Of a DNA stretch of 64,000 bases, positions 37,008 through 45,173 are shown piece by piece. The position numbers and the translations under genes are program-made. Every line of letters starts with the position of its first letter. Within the stretch, counting starts at the first letter, position 1. This DNA comes from Legionella saoudiensis (lineage in GTDB: Bacteria > Pseudomonadota > Gammaproteobacteria > Legionellales > Legionellaceae). The stretch spans positions 498,501-562,500 of the forward strand of contig NZ_LN901323.1 in the NCBI RefSeq assembly GCF_001465875.1, read 5' to 3'. The notes under the pieces are model-generated. The model worked only from the letters and a program-made list of their open reading frames with translations, searched no databases and had not been told where the DNA came from.

Positions 37008-37127
37008 GTGGACACAAAATTATTTGGAAACGTGTACGTTGGCGAGCGTGATGAAGCCCAATTAGATCCTAAAGCCCTCAACGATCATCTGAAAGGCTAT
37101 GCCTTTATGTGTATATCCGATAACTAA
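37008..37127 (+). CDS. Small frame of 39 codons, possibly a gene remnant
   Basis: A GTG-started frame of 39 codons (VDTKLFGNVYVGERDEAQLD through CISDN). Its residue use (Gly, Asp, Glu, Lys, Leu mix) looks like real protein. A stop stands right before the GTG. It occupies most of the otherwise empty 289-base gap at 36914-37202. I recognise no family. It may be a truncated gene or a true small protein. Confidence 0.3.
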   Translation: MDTKLFGNVYVGERDEAQLDPKALNDHLKGYAFMCISDN

Positions 37128-37202
37128 TTTTGTCTAGGCTTAGCAATATTTGCCCCTTTTTCATTAAGATAAATAAAAAGGCTGGAGGCTAAAAATCCCG
37201 AA

Positions 37203-37835
37203 CTATCTTGGCGGCTTCACATTCCAGCCCAAACAGTTCCATACGCTAGACCTAAGTTCATTCGTAAAAATACAAAGAGCTCCAGTCGCAATTTTAATGG
37301 GATATTGCGCACTAAATGCTGCGAAATCACCGGTAAGATAGGGCGCAAAACGGGCAATGCCATTACTGGTAATGACGAGACAGGTTTTTCCCTGGTACTG
37401 TTGGCGTAAATGTTCGGCAAAGTGTTGCCAGTTTGTAATTATCTCTGCTGGAGAAACCTGCCAGCCACTGGGTACCAGTGCTTGAGCTTCCCAGGCAGCA
37501 AGGGCTTCTTTACCAAGACGCGCTACCACATTCTCTTCCGGTTGATTTTCATCGGGACCATAGTCAAGTTCATTAAAAATGGACAGGTTTTCCATGGGTA
37601 GTTGAGTTCCCATCGCCTTTTGCGCTTGCTCTGCCGTTTGAATAGTGCGTTGTAAGGTCGAGGTAAAAATGACATCAGGGATAAGTCGCTCTTGCTTTAA
37701 ATAGGCTCCCAATGCATATCCTTGCAGCAGGCCACTTTCTACTAAAGGGAGATCGGTAGTTCCAACACGGCGAACGATTTCTCCTGGGGCAAAGGTATTA
37801 CCATGGCGTGCAATTAATAATCGAGTACTCATCAT
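37203..37835 (-). CDS. Histidine phosphatase family protein
   Basis: A 210-residue phosphoglycerate-mutase-like protein. The catalytic motif is LLIARHGNTF (about residues 5-14) with the RHG triad, followed by the acidic partner in NELDYGPDE. It starts directly after the kdsB stop (TAG then ATG), so the two are one transcript. Family members act on sugar phosphates or small phosphoesters. Being coupled to kdsB it might serve sugar or lipopolysaccharide metabolism, but the substrate is unknown. Confidence 0.85.
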   Translation of the reverse strand: MMSTRLLIARHGNTFAPGEIVRRVGTTDLPLVESGLLQGYALGAYLKQERLIPDVIFTSTLQRTIQTAEQAQKAMGTQLPMENLSIFNELDYGPDENQPEENVVARLGKEALAAWEAQALVPSGWQVSPAEIITNWQHFAEHLRQQYQGKTCLVITSNGIARFAPYLTGDFAAFSAQYPIKIATGALCIFTNELRSSVWNCLGWNVKPPR

Positions 37836-38660
37836 CTAGAAAGCCTCTATTGGTAGTAGTTCGCCATGTTGGCTAATTAATACTTCTGCACGTGCGATAT
37901 CTTCAGGGCTATCCACGCCAGACATATTGGCTCGACCTTGGTAGTCTACTGGAATACAACGAATGTGATAACCATTTTCTAATATGCGCAGTTGCTCTAA
38001 GCCTTCCAGTTGTTCAAAGGTACTTTCTGGCAAAGTAATAAATTTCTCCAGCATTGCTAAAGAATAGCCGTATAAGCCTATATGGCGAAATATAGGACTT
38101 TTATTTGTTTTTTGTCGTAATTCAGCTTCTTTGCGTACGGCTGGAATAATATTTTTACTAAACCAGAAGGCTTTGCCATTTTGGGCATCAAATACGGCTG
38201 TGGTGCCGCTAAAAGGGGTTGTTTGCTTATTGTGGCGTAATTCATCTAACTGCTTCCATGTCAATTGAGTTACTGGTGTTACCACGTCGCAAGGTGTGGT
38301 GGCAAAGGCATCAATTAGGGCGCGTAAGAAATCTGGGGGGGTTAATGGAGCGTCTCCCTGCATATTTAAAACAAAATCCGGCCTGCATGGCATTTGACGT
38401 ACCGCTTCTGCAACCCGATCAGTACCAGTCAAGGCGTTTGCTGAAGTCATCACTACATCGACTTCCAGGGTTTGGCAGTGCTCGACAATGCGCTGATCAT
38501 CGGTGGCGACAATAATTGAAATATCGTTTAGACCTACTGCTGCGGCACGTGAAAGTGCGACAACACGCTGTAACATGGTTTGGCCGCGGATGAGAGCTAA
38601 AGGTTTTCCCGGTAAACGGGTCGAAGCATAACGTGCAGGAATAATAATAGCAGTATGCAT
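37836..38660 (-). CDS. kdsB: 3-deoxy-manno-octulosonate cytidylyltransferase
   Basis: A 274-residue CMP-Kdo synthetase for the lipopolysaccharide core. The start at 38660 (MHTAIIIPARYASTRLPGKP) is preferred because the sequence before it reads from a TTG and is not family-like. The nucleotide motif PARYASTRLPGKPLA (about 8-22), the QGDAPL metal motif and the C-terminal SGVDSPEDIARAE are present. The family is usually about 250 residues, so it is slightly long. It is coupled with the phosphatase gene that follows. Confidence 0.92.
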   Translation of the reverse strand: MHTAIIIPARYASTRLPGKPLALIRGQTMLQRVVALSRAAAVGLNDISIIVATDDQRIVEHCQTLEVDVVMTSANALTGTDRVAEAVRQMPCRPDFVLNMQGDAPLTPPDFLRALIDAFATTPCDVVTPVTQLTWKQLDELRHNKQTTPFSGTTAVFDAQNGKAFWFSKNIIPAVRKEAELRQKTNKSPIFRHIGLYGYSLAMLEKFITLPESTFEQLEGLEQLRILENGYHIRCIPVDYQGRANMSGVDSPEDIARAEVLISQHGELLPIEAF

Positions 38661-38746
38661 ATGTAAGTTCCAAGAAGCGAAAAAATGCCAATAATAGCTC
38701 AATCGTAGTTTTATTACTATGAAGGAAGGATTACTCGATTAATTAG

Positions 38747-38778
38747 AGAAAGCCTGGCTGCAAGCAACCAGGCTTTCT
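38747..38778 (-). terminator. Terminator of the glycine-cleavage operon
   Basis: AGAAAGCCTGG pairs with CCAGGCTTTCT around a 10-base loop, three bases from the gcvPB stop. The core CCTGGTTGCTTGCAGCCAGG is a variant of a hairpin seen after several other genes in the window. Confidence 0.75.
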
Positions 38779-38780
38779 AT

Positions 38781-40238
38781 CTACTTATCATGAGTGGCAA
38801 AATAATTTAAATCCAACTCTCTGGCAGCTTTCACATCATCTAGGCGTTTCACAGGCAAGCTATGTGGTGCATCTTTGAGTAGTTGCGGATTATCAATCGC
38901 TTCTTGGCGGATGGTTTTCATTATCGCCACGAAATTATCCAGCTCCTCTTTACTTTCAGTTTCTGTTGGCTCAATAAGCAAACACTCTGGAATTAATAAT
39001 GGGAAATAGGTGGTTGGTGCATGCACTCGGTAATCCAACAGGCGTTTCGCCAAATCCATCGCGGTAATTCCATAGGCTTTTTTCTCTGGATTTAAGGTGA
39101 GGATAAACTCATGAGATGCACGTCGGCTGGGATAAGCAGCAGTAAAGCCTATTTTGCTGAGCTCTTTTAGCAGGTAATTGGCATTTAAGGTCGCAAACTC
39201 AGAGACACGTAATAAACCTTCTTTACCTAAAACACGAATGTAAAAATAAGCACGCAATAAAATACCGGCATTGCCCATAAAACAGGATAGACGTCCAATG
39301 CTTTGCGGGTAATCTTGCCGCGTTGCCCATTGATACCCTGCATCCGTCTTTTTTACTACAGGCAAAGGCATAAACGGAAGCAAACGTTTCCCTACGGCAA
39401 CAGGTCCTGAGCCTGGGCCGCCACCGCCATGGGGGGTCGCAAAGGTTTTATGTAAGTTAAGATGCATCACATCAAACCCCATGTCTCCTGGCCTTACTTT
39501 ACCGAGAATGGCATTCAGGTTGGCACCGTCATAATAAAGTAAACCCCCAGCCTGATGCACGAGTGCAGCAATTTCTTTAATTTGTCGCATAAACAATCCT
39601 AAGGTTGACGGATTGGTAAGCATAATACCTGCAGTTTTGGGGCCTAACTTGCTTTTTAATTCTTCCAGATCAATATCGCCATCGGCTGCAGTGGCAATTT
39701 CCACAATTTTAAAACCACACATAACCGCAGAAGCGGGGTTGGTGCCATGAGCTGCATCTGGAATAAGCATTTCATCACGTGCCGTATCTCCGCGCGATTG
39801 ATGATAGGCTTTGATCATGGCAACACCGGCAAACTCACCTTGTGAACCAGCCATGGGCGTTAACGAAACTCCGGGCATTCCGGTGATTTCAGCAATATAC
39901 TCTTGTAAGCGATAAAGGGGCTCTAGAAAGCCTTGACTGTCTTGTTCTGGAGCCAGAGGATGCCGGTTAAGAAAATTAGGCATAGAGGCTGCTTTATGCA
40001 CGCCACGTGGATTGTATTTCATTGTACACGAGCCTAAAGGATAAAAATTGCTATCAATAGCAAAATTTTTATGGGAAAGACGTGTAAAATGACGCACTAC
40101 TTGTAATTCAGAGCAGGCAGGCATTCTTGGAGGGGTTAGGCGTTGAAATTCCTCGGGAATAGCATATTTGCTAGAAGTAGTTTTGGGCGCTTGGGCTGTA
40201 GCCCTGCGGTTCTGTTGGGATAATTCAAAAATCAACAT
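38781..40238 (-). CDS. gcvPB: Glycine dehydrogenase (decarboxylating) subunit 2
   Basis: A 485-residue PLP enzyme, the C-terminal half of the P protein of the glycine cleavage system. The PLP lysine lies in [18 protein letters not shown]. Other family motifs such as [10 protein letters not shown] and MEGYP-like [14 protein letters not shown] are present. It works with GcvPA, GcvH and GcvT to split glycine into CO2, ammonia and a methylene group on tetrahydrofolate. Two-subunit P proteins are the ancestral form, unlike the single chain in E. coli. It overlaps the YciI-like gene by 7 bases. It is last in the operon. Confidence 0.95.
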   Translation of the reverse strand: MLIFELSQQNRRATAQAPKTTSSKYAIPEEFQRLTPPRMPACSELQVVRHFTRLSHKNFAIDSNFYPLGSCTMKYNPRGVHKAASMPNFLNRHPLAPEQDSQGFLEPLYRLQEYIAEITGMPGVSLTPMAGSQGEFAGVAMIKAYHQSRGDTARDEMLIPDAAHGTNPASAVMCGFKIVEIATAADGDIDLEELKSKLGPKTAGIMLTNPSTLGLFMRQIKEIAALVHQAGGLLYYDGANLNAILGKVRPGDMGFDVMHLNLHKTFATPHGGGGPGSGPVAVGKRLLPFMPLPVVKKTDAGYQWATRQDYPQSIGRLSCFMGNAGILLRAYFYIRVLGKEGLLRVSEFATLNANYLLKELSKIGFTAAYPSRRASHEFILTLNPEKKAYGITAMDLAKRLLDYRVHAPTTYFPLLIPECLLIEPTETESKEELDNFVAIMKTIRQEAIDNPQLLKDAPHSLPVKRLDDVKAARELDLNYFATHDK

Positions 40239-40540
40239 AATTTGCCTTCCATTTTTTGAATAAGTTCTTTGAGTTCATCTCGATGCTTTACAGGGGTGAA
40301 TTCAATGAATTCATAGCTTGCTATTTCTGCTAAAAAATAAGGATCCTTTTTAAAGATGGACTCAATATAGGCTCGGTCATTAGTTGCTGCAATAATAATG
40401 CCGCCAGTACGTGGTTTCATCGGGCCAGAAGCCACGAGTAAACCTTGCTTGTAGTAATAATCTAAAAACTCCCTGTGCGCATTAAGGTACTTATCTACCT
40501 CCATGGCCGGTACCAAATAAGTTAATTGAATAACAAACAT
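40232..40540 (-). CDS. YciI-like protein inside the gcv operon
   Basis: A 102-residue protein of the YciI/DGPF ferredoxin-like fold. The core is [32 protein letters not shown] (motif R-x-x-x-L and GP), then [36 protein letters not shown]. The histidine and acidic residues of the family appear in AHREFLD and KDPYF. The start adjoins the gcvPA stop (TAA then ATG) and the end overlaps gcvPB, so it is fully embedded in the operon. Its job with the glycine cleavage system is unknown. Confidence 0.8.
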   Translation of the reverse strand: MFVIQLTYLVPAMEVDKYLNAHREFLDYYYKQGLLVASGPMKPRTGGIIIAATNDRAYIESIFKKDPYFLAEIASYEFIEFTPVKHRDELKELIQKMEGKLC

Positions 40541-41911
40541 TTAGGCACCTCGTTGGCTCATAATGGTTTGCAATGAACTCTTATAAAGAGTTAAATCTTC
40601 TGCTGTGCGCATTTCTGTAGCACAAACTAGAAGCATATTTTTCAGTTGCGGGTAGTGAGTTTCAAGCGCATAGCCGCCAGCAATGCCTGCAGTTGCTAAT
40701 TGCTTTAACACGTCCGATACAGGCTTATTTAGCTTAAGTACTACTTCATGAAAATAAGGAGCGCTAAATACATGCTCTACACCGTCAATTTGGCTAAGCT
40801 GTTCAGCTAATTCATGCGTGTTTTGGTAACATTGATTCGCTACTTCTCGCAATCCCTCTGCACCCAAAAGGCTCATGTGGATAGTGGCTGCGGTAACCAG
40901 CAATCCTTGGTTAGTACAGATATTTGATGTGGCCTTTGCACGACGAATATGTTGTTCGCGTGCTTGCAAGGTTAGGGTAAATCCACGTTTACCATCTTTA
41001 TCAACAGTACAGCCAATAATGCGGCCAGGCATTTGCCGTACATGCGCCATACGGGTGCTGAGGAAACCAAAATAGGGGCCGCCCGATGCCATTGGTGCGC
41101 CTAAGGGTTGGCCTTCACCACAGACGATATCCACTCCATATGCACCCCATTGGCCAGGCTGCTTAAATAAGGCTAAGGAGATGGGGTTAACACAGGCAAT
41201 ACTAATAACTTTATTCTGATGGGCCCAATCGCTGAGTTGATCCACCGCTTCCAAGCAACCAAAGAAATTAGGCTGAGCAACGACTAAAGCGGTAATGTCT
41301 TCACCGGCATAATTATTTAAGATGTTAAGGTCAGTAATTCCTTGTTGTTCATCAAAGGGAAGGGTAACCATTTCAATATGCTGCGTGCTGAGAATGGTTT
41401 TAATGGTTTCTCGGTATAAGGGATGCACCGTACCGGCAACCAGAACACGGTTGGATTTGCTGTGTTTATTTACTCTTACGGCCATTAAAATCGCCTCAGC
41501 AAGAGCGGTTGCTCCATCATACATCGAGGCATTGGCTACATCCATGCCTGTGAGTTCACAAATCATGGTTTGAAATTCATAGAGTAATTGCAAGGTGCCC
41601 TGGCTGGCTTCGGCTTGATAAGGGGTATAAGCAGTTAAAAATTCACCGCGCGATGCGATGTCCCACACTGCGGCAGGGATATGATGTTCATAGCTTCCTG
41701 CACCTATAAAGCAGATTCCATTATGGTTTTTATCAGCTAGTGTCCGTGCTTCGTTTAACATCTCCATTTCATTGAGGCCTGAGGGAATTTGTTGAAAACC
41801 TGCGTATTGTAGGGCCGCAGGAATCTCATCAAATAAAGTTTGGGTGTCTCGCACGCCAATGGCTTCAAGCATTTGTTGGGTATCTTTAGGTGTGTGGGGA
41901 ATATAAGGCAT
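40541..41911 (-). CDS. gcvPA: Glycine dehydrogenase (decarboxylating) subunit 1
   Basis: A 456-residue N-terminal half of the glycine decarboxylase. The start IPHTPKDTQQMLEAIGV and the motifs SMYDGATALAEAI and GGPYFGFLSTR match the subunit family. It makes a heterodimer-type active site with GcvPB, which carries the PLP lysine. It starts 2 bases after gcvH and ends directly at the YciI-like gene. Length and key motifs are normal. Confidence 0.95.
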   Translation of the reverse strand: MPYIPHTPKDTQQMLEAIGVRDTQTLFDEIPAALQYAGFQQIPSGLNEMEMLNEARTLADKNHNGICFIGAGSYEHHIPAAVWDIASRGEFLTAYTPYQAEASQGTLQLLYEFQTMICELTGMDVANASMYDGATALAEAILMAVRVNKHSKSNRVLVAGTVHPLYRETIKTILSTQHIEMVTLPFDEQQGITDLNILNNYAGEDITALVVAQPNFFGCLEAVDQLSDWAHQNKVISIACVNPISLALFKQPGQWGAYGVDIVCGEGQPLGAPMASGGPYFGFLSTRMAHVRQMPGRIIGCTVDKDGKRGFTLTLQAREQHIRRAKATSNICTNQGLLVTAATIHMSLLGAEGLREVANQCYQNTHELAEQLSQIDGVEHVFSAPYFHEVVLKLNKPVSDVLKQLATAGIAGGYALETHYPQLKNMLLVCATEMRTAEDLTLYKSSLQTIMSQRGA

Positions 41912-41913
41912 GA

Positions 41914-42291
41914 TTAATGTTCCTCAGCTGTCTCATTTTGGTATTCTTCAGCAGTTAATAAGTTGTCAATTTCGCTGAGGTCGCTCGGTTTCAATTTAAC
42001 AAGCCAACCAGCATTATAGGGATCTGTATTAACTATAGCCGGATTTTCCACAACTGCCTCATTGATTGCCGTAACAATACCGCTAATTGGCGCATAAAAG
42101 TCTGACGCTGCTTTTACCGATTCCACTACCCCCAACTCATCACCCGCATCTACCGCATCACCTATCTCCGGTAGTTCGACAAAAACCATATCACCTAATA
42201 ATTGTTGAGCATGGTCGGTAATTCCGATAACCACTTCACTCTGTTCTTCTTTAAGCCATTCATGGGTTGAGGTAAATTTTAAATCGTTCAT
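41914..42291 (-). CDS. gcvH: Glycine cleavage system H protein
   Basis: A 125-residue lipoyl carrier. I place the start at 42291 ([13 protein letters not shown]), with AAGGA 8 bases upstream. The frame also opens at an ATG at 42300 that is too close to the ribosome site. The lipoylated lysine is K60 in [13 protein letters not shown]. It shuttles the aminomethyl group between P, T and L proteins. It sits 65 bases after gcvT and directly before gcvPA. Confidence 0.95.
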   Translation of the reverse strand: MNDLKFTSTHEWLKEEQSEVVIGITDHAQQLLGDMVFVELPEIGDAVDAGDELGVVESVKAASDFYAPISGIVTAINEAVVENPAIVNTDPYNAGWLVKLKPSDLSEIDNLLTAEEYQNETAEEH

Positions 42292-42356
42292 TGCATTCAT
42301 CCTTAATTTTCTACTTATATCAAAATCCCCATCGTATTCATCTAGGGGAAGGGGGC

Positions 42357-43439
42357 TTATATTGCTTTCCCATTTTTAACAAAACGCGGTTTACCTACAG
42401 TTGCAGGAATTAATTTGCCACGGATATCAACCATTACTTCTGTGCCGGTTTCGACAGGTACACGAGCTAGGGCGATTGAATATCCAAGAGTTGGTGAGAA
42501 ACTGCCACTAGTAATCACACCGTCAGCCTGACCGTCAATCACAACGCGCTGTCCGTGACGCATAATTCCTTTTTCTAATAGGGTTAGACCGACCATTTTA
42601 CGTTTAATACCGAGTTGTTTTTGTGATACGAGTGCGCCCATACCAATAAAATTGCGATCAGCTGGCTCCCATTTTATAGTCCAAGCTAAGCCTGATTCCA
42701 ATGGGGTGGTGGAAGTATCCATATCTTGACCATATAAGAGCATTCCTGCTTCAAGCCTTAGGGTATCGCGAGCAGCTAATCCGCAGGGGCGTACTCCTGC
42801 TTGCATTAAATCGTCCCATAATTGGGTTACTTGATCTTGCGGGACAATAATCTCAAGCCCATCTTCACCGGTATAGCCGGTGCGAGCAAAAAACCATTGT
42901 TCTACATCAACACACTCAAAATGAGTAAGGGTAGAAACCGCATCAATTTGTGCGGGATTTAGGATGGAGCAGGCTTTGGCAATAGCGTTAGGGCCTTGCA
43001 CTGCGATCATGGCAAGATCTCTGCGTTCTTGTAATCCTACGGCAAAGCCTTCGCTTGCCTTACGGATCCAAGCTAAATCCTCTTGTCTTGTTGCTGAGTT
43101 AAGTACAACGCGGTAATTGTCAGAGGCTCGTTGATAGACAATTAGATCATCGATGATGCCACCGTGTTCATTACACATGCAGCTGTAGAGAGCCTTGCCA
43201 TTATGCTCTAATACATCAACATCATTGGTGAGTAATTTACGTAAGAATAGACGACCGCCGGCTCCAAGTATGTCAATAATGGTCATATGCGAAACATCAA
43301 AAATCCCGGCGTCCTGACGTACCTGGTGATGCTCATTGAGTTGAGAGCCATAATGCAGCGGCATCTCCCATCCATGAAAATTAACCATTTTAGCACCACA
43401 TTTTAAATGGGTTGCATGTAGTGGGGTTTTAGCAGTCAT
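42357..43439 (-). CDS. gcvT: Aminomethyltransferase (glycine cleavage T protein)
   Basis: A 360-residue folate enzyme. The substrate loops [22 protein letters not shown] (near residue 20-40) and [12 protein letters not shown], plus [12 protein letters not shown] near the middle, are typical. It passes the methylene unit from the H protein to tetrahydrofolate. It is the first gene of gcvT-gcvH-gcvPA-yciI-gcvPB. A TATAAT box lies 37-42 bases upstream. I see no glycine riboswitch in the leader, so control differs from species with a tandem glycine aptamer. Confidence 0.95.
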   Translation of the reverse strand: MTAKTPLHATHLKCGAKMVNFHGWEMPLHYGSQLNEHHQVRQDAGIFDVSHMTIIDILGAGGRLFLRKLLTNDVDVLEHNGKALYSCMCNEHGGIIDDLIVYQRASDNYRVVLNSATRQEDLAWIRKASEGFAVGLQERRDLAMIAVQGPNAIAKACSILNPAQIDAVSTLTHFECVDVEQWFFARTGYTGEDGLEIIVPQDQVTQLWDDLMQAGVRPCGLAARDTLRLEAGMLLYGQDMDTSTTPLESGLAWTIKWEPADRNFIGMGALVSQKQLGIKRKMVGLTLLEKGIMRHGQRVVIDGQADGVITSGSFSPTLGYSIALARVPVETGTEVMVDIRGKLIPATVGKPRFVKNGKAI

Positions 43440-43475
43440 TGCGTGTGTCCTTTTTTCGCGTCTTGATTGAGAAAG

Positions 43476-43481
43476 ATTATA
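43476..43481 (-). promoter_or_regulatory. -10 box upstream of gcvT
   Basis: On the minus strand the sequence reads TATAAT 37 bases before the gcvT start, within GAGTATAATCT. A clear -35 box is not obvious (TAGCAT or TTTTCA upstream are candidates). Confidence 0.5.
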
Positions 43482-43540
43482 CTCAAGATACTTGAAAATG
43501 CTACTTTAAAAAGCACGAAGATAATTGGGTTTCGGGATAA

Positions 43541-43646
43541 TGCCTATAATCTATAATAATGGTAGGCTGGGCTGTCAAGCCCAGCAAAAGCAGCTCCGAG
43601 TGCCCCCAATGCTGGGCTTAACAGCCCAGCCTATAGTTTACAGGCA
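43541..43646. repeat. GTAGGCTGGGCTGT-type palindromic element
   Basis: An intergenic palindrome between gcvT and the DUF3592-like gene. The inner arms at 43563-43585 and 43611-43633 (TAGGCTGGGCTGT...) are 23 bases with one mismatch. A weaker outer pair (TGCCTATAATCTAT at 43541-43554 against 43633-43646) extends it. A degraded piece of the other repeat family (TCATTGC...AAGTGAAGTAATCCAG) follows at about 43660-43695. It encodes nothing. Confidence 0.75.
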
Positions 43647-43814
43647 TGAAAAATTCCGTCATTGCTGTAATGCAAGTGAAGTAATCCAGGCTTCTGTGTC
43701 TCGAACTTTTGGGGTGCTACATCCAGGATTAATTAATTTAGGCTGGTTGTTTCGCGTAAATACTTATATCTCATTATATACTATATAAACACACGACATT
43801 TATAGGATCCCAGG

Positions 43815-44282
43815 ATGACTTGGCTTAATGTTTGGCGATGGCTGCTGGATTTGGGGTGGTTAGTGGTTTTGCTGGGACTCTTCCTGCACTTTTGGCGCGA
43901 TCGGCAATCTTTAGTGCGCGCGAAAACTTGGCTGAGAGCAAAAGGTCATGTAACACGTTGCGAATGGACTAAAGCAGGACACAGCGTATGGCCAAAAATT
44001 GAATATACCTATCAAGTACATGAGAAAGATTTAGTCGGGCAATACCTATTTTTAGATACTACACATAATACCCCTAACAGCAAATATGCGCGCCGGGTTG
44101 CTTATAAAGCGGCGGTTGCTTTCAAGGGAGATGAAGAAATTGATATCTATTATAACCCCAACCACCCAGAGCAATCCGCCTTAGATGTGACTATGCCGAA
44201 AAAATTAAATGTAATTTTAATTTTAATCGGCGTCTTAATTGTTTTTCAACTGGGAATTATTGCTTGGCATTTCCTACATTAG
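43815..44282 (+). CDS. DUF3592-like membrane protein
   Basis: A 155-residue protein with two membrane segments, one N-terminal (about 10-27, LLDLGWLVVLLGLFLHFW) and one C-terminal (about 132-150, VILILIGVLIVFQLGII). The outside beta domain reads GHVTRCEWTKAGHSVWPKIEYTYQVHEKDLVG, then DIYYNPNHPEQSALD, which fits the DUF3592 family (motif 'Y-N-P-x-x-P-x-x-S'). The function is unknown. It ends overlapping the IcmL-like gene by 26 bases, so the two are convergent. Confidence 0.75.
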   Translation: MTWLNVWRWLLDLGWLVVLLGLFLHFWRDRQSLVRAKTWLRAKGHVTRCEWTKAGHSVWPKIEYTYQVHEKDLVGQYLFLDTTHNTPNSKYARRVAYKAAVAFKGDEEIDIYYNPNHPEQSALDVTMPKKLNVILILIGVLIVFQLGIIAWHFLH

Positions 44283-44799
44283 GGGGAGGCGCCGTTTCTT
44301 CTTCAATAGGGCATTGACAAGGCGGTTTGGCAACTACTGCTTGTAAGTTGGTAATTGTATAGCCACGAACCCCCTGGCCTGATGGGGCCACCCCGAAGTT
44401 TATGGTAACTTTAAGCGTCTGATGCTGTTGGTACTGAGGATTTTGATAAACAACGAGTAAGTTGGTGACTGCTTTCCAGTGCGTTGCATCAATGGGGGTG
44501 ATTACTGGTGGCTCGGTGGGGACTGCACTAACATAATATAGGTTTTTTTGTACTGCCTCCGGTAGCTGGGACGCATTGAGTGCTTTGGTATAGGCAATCC
44601 AGGCGTCAGCAGTAAAATATTTGGCAATTTGTTTTTGATCTTGCAAGTAATTTTTATAGCTGTAATTGTAGGTAGCGACAACAGCCTCATTAACCCAAAC
44701 GATTAAAGGAGCTTGATCAGGCCCAGCATAAACGAGCTGTGAACCCAGAGCTAAAGCGGTAACCAGTGAGCGTGTGGCATTCAAAACGTGTTTATTCAT
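44257..44799 (-). CDS. IcmL/DotI-like exported protein
   Basis: A 180-residue exported protein with a signal peptide (about 1-25, ending LVYAG). The domain reads VWVNEAVVATYNYSYKNYLQDQKQIAKYFTADAWIAY, then LYYVSAVPTEPPVI and LLVVYQNPQYQQHQTLKVTINF. This is the IcmL/DotI/TraM periplasmic domain. True DotI has an N-terminal membrane anchor and is part of the Dot/Icm core. This stand-alone copy has a cleavable-looking signal and a proline-rich tail (CQCPIEEETAPPP). It may be an accessory to the Dot/Icm machine or an independent periplasmic protein. Confidence 0.8.
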   Translation of the reverse strand: MNKHVLNATRSLVTALALGSQLVYAGPDQAPLIVWVNEAVVATYNYSYKNYLQDQKQIAKYFTADAWIAYTKALNASQLPEAVQKNLYYVSAVPTEPPVITPIDATHWKAVTNLLVVYQNPQYQQHQTLKVTINFGVAPSGQGVRGYTITNLQAVVAKPPCQCPIEEETAPPPNVGNAKQ

Positions 44800-44849
44800 C
44801 TATTTTCTCGATTGCAAAAACTCAATAGATTCAGTTTAGCTCATTTTTT

Positions 44850-44992
44850 TTAAATAAAAAAATCCCCGGTAATTACCGGGGCAAATACGTGTTTGGACTA
44901 TAGCCAAACATTGCTTCGCTTAAGAGGGGGTAAAGCGAAGCTAAGCATTCGGGGGAAATGCTCATACCGTTTGACACCATAAAAAACTAAAA
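44850..44992 (-). ncRNA. Candidate small RNA with two C-rich hairpin loops
   Basis: In the 374-base gap between the IcmL-like gene and the ABC transporter, four hairpins lie in a row on the minus strand. They are at 44944-44962 (loop with CCCCC), 44913-44941 (9-bp stem, loop with CCCCC), 44891-44909 (GTTTGG stem) and 44864-44881 (CCCCGG stem followed by ATTTTTTT), the last a strong terminator. A TATAAA box at 45005-45000 could start a transcript near 44992. It is much richer in GC than the neighbouring DNA and no open frame covers it. C-rich loops could pair with ribosome binding sites. Function is inferred. Confidence 0.6.
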
Positions 44993-45173
44993 GTTCAATT
45001 TTATACCAAATTATTTTAAATTATCTTCTCGAAGTCCTATTTTGTGATGCTTGCAAAATAGAAAAATTCGCAATTGCCATCGTTCAGGAGATGGCATGGT
45101 GTTTGCTATGACTTGCCTGCTATTTATGCTATCCTATTGTGTTTTATATCGACAAAGTTATTAAGGAGGCATT

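Noticed and set aside
36914-37202. Intact gene in the gap between the barrel protein and the phosphatase gene
   Set aside because: Only a 39-codon frame is coding-like; all other frames contain frequent stops.
43525-43788. 87-codon frame across the palindrome upstream of the DUF3592-like gene
   Set aside because: It is created by the repeat DNA (palindrome arms) and has no coding pattern.
44864-44992. RsmY/RsmZ-type CsrA-binding RNA
   Set aside because: On the strand with the terminator the loops carry CCCCC and not GGA. The GGA-containing strand has no terminator. A C-rich-loop RNA is the better model.
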